Shown here: in pieces, positions 61,279 to 64,000 of the stretch | How positions within the stretch are numbered: position 1 is the stretch's first letter | Layout of the letters: each line of letters opens with the position of its first letter | From: Teichococcus coralli | GTDB lineage: Bacteria; Pseudomonadota; Alphaproteobacteria; Acetobacterales; Acetobacteraceae | Direction of reading: 5' to 3' | Assembly (NCBI RefSeq): GCF_009829925.1 | Contig: NZ_SNVJ01000006.1 | Location: 124,001 to 188,000 of the forward strand | Length of the DNA: 64,000 nucleotides | Translations under genes and position numbers: made by a program | Notes under the pieces: model-generated | What the model saw: only the letters and a program-made list of their open reading frames with translations | Told to the model about the DNA's origin: nothing | Database searches by the model: none

Positions 61279-62898
61279 TCAGCCGCCGCCGGCGGCTCCC
61301 TGCTCCAGCTGGCGCAGCACGCCTTCCAGGTTGAAGGAGTCGGGCTTCTGCCGCGGCGGGAATTCGCGGAAGGACTCGTAGAACTGGCGGGCCATCGCCT
61401 GCGCCGGCACCAGCAGATAGACCCTGGAGAGCAGCCAGTCGTTGTAGGTGTTGCTCGAATCGTCGGCGCGCTCGAAGGGATCCATGCGCAGGTCGAACAG
61501 CTTCGGGACGCGCAGCTCGATGAACGGCTCCCGCCAGACCCCGAAGCCGACGCCGCGGTTCTCCAGGAAGACGACCTTCCAGCGCTCGTAGCGCATGGCG
61601 ACCATCTGCCCGTCGTCGTTGAAGTAGAAGAACTCCTTGCGCGGTCCATCCTCCGTCTGCCCGGTCAGCAGCGGCAGCTGGTTGTAGCCGTCCAGGTGGA
61701 CCTTGTAGGTGCGTCCCCCCGCGTTGAAGCCATCCAGCAGCTTCTGCTTGATGCCGTCGTCGCCCGCCGCGGCGACGAGCGTGGGGAACCAGTCGAGGTT
61801 CGAGACGATCTGGTTGGTGACGCTGCCCGGCTTGATGTGCCCCGGCCAGCGCACGGCGAAGGGCACGCGGTAGGCGCCTTCCCAGTTCGAGTTCTTCTCG
61901 CTGCGGAAGGGGGTGATGCCGGCATCCGGCCAGGTGTTGAAGTGCGGGCCGTTGTCGGTTCCGTAGACGACGATGGTGTTGTCCGCGATGCCGAGATCTT
62001 CGATCTTCTTCAGCATCTGGCCGACCTGGTCGTCATGCTGCAGCATGCCGTCGGCGTATTCGTCGAGGCCGGAGCGGCCGCGGTAGTCGGACGGGACATG
62101 CGTGCGGAAATGCATGCGCGTGGTGTTGAACCAAACGAACATCGGCTGGTTCGCCGAATGCTTGCGGTCCATGAAGTCGAGCGCCGCGGTCAGGAACTCG
62201 CTGTCGATCGTCTCCATGCGCTTCTTGGTCAGCGGGCCGGTGTTCTCGATCCGGCCATCGGCGAAGCTCTTGATCACGCCGCGCGGACCGAAGCGGCGGC
62301 GGAACTCCGGGTTCTTCGGATAATCCTCGTTCTCCGGCTCCTCCTCGGCGTTGAGGTGGTAGAGGTTGCCGAAGAACTCATCGAAGCCGTGGTTGGTGGG
62401 CAGGTGTTCGTCGCGGTCGCCCAGGTGGTTCTTGCCGAACTGGCCCGTCGAGTAGCCCATGCCCTTGAGGATGGTGGCGATGGTCGGGTCCTCGGCCTGC
62501 ATGCCGGCCGCGGCGCCGGGAAGGCCGACCTTGGAGAGGCCGGTGCGCACCGGCGTCTGCCCGGTGATGAAGGCGGAGCGGCCCGCGGTGCAGGACTGCT
62601 CCGCGTAGTAGTCGGTGAAGGCCATGCCCTCGTTGAAGATGCGGTCGATGTTGGGCGTGCGGTAGCCCATCATTCCGCGGTTGTTGTAGCTGAGATTCCA
62701 GAACCCAATATCGTCGCCCCAGATGACGATGATGTTCGGCTTGTCACCCGCCGCCTGCTGCGTGCCCTGCTGCTGCGCCGATTGTTGCTGCGCCGGTTGT
62801 TGCTGTGCCTGGGCGAAGCGCGCGCCGGCGACCATGGGGGCGGCAAGGGTGGCCGCACTGCCCAGCAGCATGGCGCGGCGATTGGGATTCTCGCTCAT
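61279..62898 (-). CDS. Exported type I sulfatase (arylsulfatase)
   Basis: A 539-residue sulfatase. The Tat-type signal NRRAMLLGSAATLAAPMVAG is followed by a Gln-rich linker (about residues 32-48), then VIWGDDIG, the formylglycine site SCTAGRSAF (Cys103), FGKNHLGDRD, MHFRTH and YGTDNGPH. It is paralogous to the product of 58456-60138, sharing for instance GFDEFFGNLYHLNAEEEPE, but lacks its C-terminal extension details. ATG complement 62896-62898 has GAGGAG upstream; a 14-residue extension is unlikely. Likely a periplasmic sulfate-ester hydrolase. Confidence 0.94.
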   Translation of the reverse strand: MSENPNRRAMLLGSAATLAAPMVAGARFAQAQQQPAQQQSAQQQGTQQAAGDKPNIIVIWGDDIGFWNLSYNNRGMMGYRTPNIDRIFNEGMAFTDYYAEQSCTAGRSAFITGQTPVRTGLSKVGLPGAAAGMQAEDPTIATILKGMGYSTGQFGKNHLGDRDEHLPTNHGFDEFFGNLYHLNAEEEPENEDYPKNPEFRRRFGPRGVIKSFADGRIENTGPLTKKRMETIDSEFLTAALDFMDRKHSANQPMFVWFNTTRMHFRTHVPSDYRGRSGLDEYADGMLQHDDQVGQMLKKIEDLGIADNTIVVYGTDNGPHFNTWPDAGITPFRSEKNSNWEGAYRVPFAVRWPGHIKPGSVTNQIVSNLDWFPTLVAAAGDDGIKQKLLDGFNAGGRTYKVHLDGYNQLPLLTGQTEDGPRKEFFYFNDDGQMVAMRYERWKVVFLENRGVGFGVWREPFIELRVPKLFDLRMDPFERADDSSNTYNDWLLSRVYLLVPAQAMARQFYESFREFPPRQKPDSFNLEGVLRQLEQGAAGGG

Positions 62899-63015
62899 AT
62901 GGCTCTCCTCGGGGCCTATCGGCCAGGGCTGTCGATTCAAGTCCTCGGCGAACGCTTCAGGAGTTGCGCCGTCTTCGGCGGAGCGGCAGAAACGCCAGCC
63001 GTCCCCGTCGTTCTT

Positions 63016-63984
63016 TCACATTCCCCCGCTGGCCGGCCGCGACACGCAGCGGAAGCCGATATGGCAGGTGGAAGTGTCCTCCGCCTCCGCATGGCGGGCG
63101 GCAGGGCGGTAGCGGCGGCAGGCATTGGGCGCGCAGAGAAAGCTGCCGCCCTTCAGCACCCGCCGCGCGATGCGGATGGCGGGGTGCGCCGGGTCGTAGC
63201 TCGCCTCCGCCGAGGCGACGCGCGGGTTGCGCGGGATGCAGCAGGGCTTGGCCGCGTCGCCGGGGTGGCGGGGCTGCCAGTAGTCCTGCGTCCATTCCCA
63301 GACGTTGCCGATCATGTCGGAAAGCCCGTAGCCGTTCGGCGGAAAGGCGCCGACCGGGCTGGTGGCCTCCCAGCCGTCCTCCCGCGTGTTCTTCCAGGGG
63401 AACTGGCCCTGCCAGGTGTTGGCCATGATCCGGCCGCCCGGCCGCATCACCTCGCCCCAGGCGAAAGCGGCGCCGTCCAGGCCGCCACGCGCGGCGAACT
63501 CCCATTCCGCCTCGCTCGCCAGGTCCTTGCCCGCCCAGCGCGCATAGGCGAGCGCATCGGCATAGGCGATATGGACCACCGGATGCTTTTCCAGGCCCTT
63601 GAGGGAGGAACCGGGGCCATAGGGCTCGCGCCACCAGGCGCCGCGGCGGTACTCCCACCACAGGCCCCACTGCGTCAGGTCCACTGGCCGCTTCGTTTTG
63701 CGGAACACCAGGCTGCCGGCATAGAGCATGTGCGGCAGCGCGCCGGGATAGTCGCGCGGGTCGGGCGGCACCTCCGCCAGCGTGACGTGCCCCGTGGCGG
63801 CGACGAAGGCGGCGAACTCGCGGTTGGTGACCGGCGCGCGGTCGATCCAGAACCCGTCCACCGTGACCCGGTGCACCGGCGCCTCCTCGGCGTAGTGCGC
63901 CTCCGAGCCCATGCGGAAGGTGCCGCCGGGGATCCAGGTCATGCCCGGCGGCGCCTCCAGGGCGGTGTCCATCACGGCGCTCAT
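63016..63984 (-). CDS. Formylglycine-generating enzyme (FGE/SUMF1) family protein
   Basis: A 322-residue FGE-sulfatase domain protein: MTWIPGGTFRMGSEAHYAEE at the N-terminus, VTVDGFWIDRAPVTNREFAA, GNVWEWTQDYW and the C-terminal GGSFLCAPNACRRYRPAAR. Cys284 and Cys289 match the copper-binding cysteine pair of authentic aerobic FGEs (C-x4-C in the GGSf..C....C.RYR block), so it should oxidise the sulfatase cysteine to formylglycine. No signal peptide is seen, fitting cytoplasmic modification before Tat export. First gene of the sulfatase-MoxR-Bat run; its promoter is beyond 63984. Confidence 0.93.
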   Translation of the reverse strand: MSAVMDTALEAPPGMTWIPGGTFRMGSEAHYAEEAPVHRVTVDGFWIDRAPVTNREFAAFVAATGHVTLAEVPPDPRDYPGALPHMLYAGSLVFRKTKRPVDLTQWGLWWEYRRGAWWREPYGPGSSLKGLEKHPVVHIAYADALAYARWAGKDLASEAEWEFAARGGLDGAAFAWGEVMRPGGRIMANTWQGQFPWKNTREDGWEATSPVGAFPPNGYGLSDMIGNVWEWTQDYWQPRHPGDAAKPCCIPRNPRVASAEASYDPAHPAIRIARRVLKGGSFLCAPNACRRYRPAARHAEAEDTSTCHIGFRCVSRPASGGM

Positions 63985-64000
63985 CGCGGGAACACGAAGA

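Overview
The window is very GC-rich chromosomal DNA that reads like an alphaproteobacterium of the Acetobacteraceae, Roseomonas-like. This is inferred from codon use, the abundance of tripartite tricarboxylate transporter (TTT) 'Bug' solute receptors, and the FCD-type GntR regulators paired with small dehydrogenase and aldolase operons. No rRNA, tRNA, CRISPR array or intact mobile element was seen.

Layout: (1) 0-16 kb is a patchwork of small catabolic units for hydroxy-acid or sugar-acid substrates: three Bug receptors, two isocitrate/isopropylmalate-type dehydrogenases, an enolase-superfamily enzyme, a Gfo/Idh/MocA oxidoreductase, a PanE-like reductase, an SDR, a CitE-like lyase, two MFS carriers, and LysR and GntR regulators. 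(2) 15.6-22.5 kb holds an M20 peptidase divergent from a complete five-gene Dpp/Opp-type ABC importer. (3) 23-31 kb is a tricarballylate-type unit (tcuA, tcuB) with a GntR regulator, two tandem Bug receptors, an amidohydrolase stump, a class II aldolase and a further Bug receptor. A shared operator-like palindrome precedes tcuA and the aldolase. (4) 31-38.7 kb is an acid-sugar locus: three enolase-superfamily enzymes and a D-2-hydroxyacid dehydrogenase in one operon, a GntR gene with a strong palindromic operator, a NIPSNAP-like protein and a single-chain dihydroxyacetone-type kinase. (5) 38.7-42.5 kb has a FUSC-type exporter and an MFS carrier.

(6) 42.6-49.2 kb is different in character: more A/T, few catabolic genes, decayed pieces of an acyltransferase, an IS5-type and an IS256-type transposase, an orphan NarL-type response regulator, and several small exported proteins (FAS1 domain, 17-kDa-antigen-like, Rap1a/Tai-like, glycine zipper). 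It looks like a mobile-element landing zone.

(7) 49.3-64 kb is on the minus strand throughout. Its main part is a tightly packed run: formylglycine-generating enzyme, sulfatase, HAD phosphatase-like protein, second sulfatase, MoxR AAA+ ATPase, DUF58, DUF4381, VWA (BatA), VWA+TPR (BatB/BatC) and BatD, followed by two beta-barrel proteins and a DUF4239 protein. The MoxR/Bat chaperone-like module touches the sulfatase gene with a 1-nt overlap. This is the most interesting arrangement in the window, because it suggests a combined cofactor-maturation and folding or assembly system for exported sulfatases.
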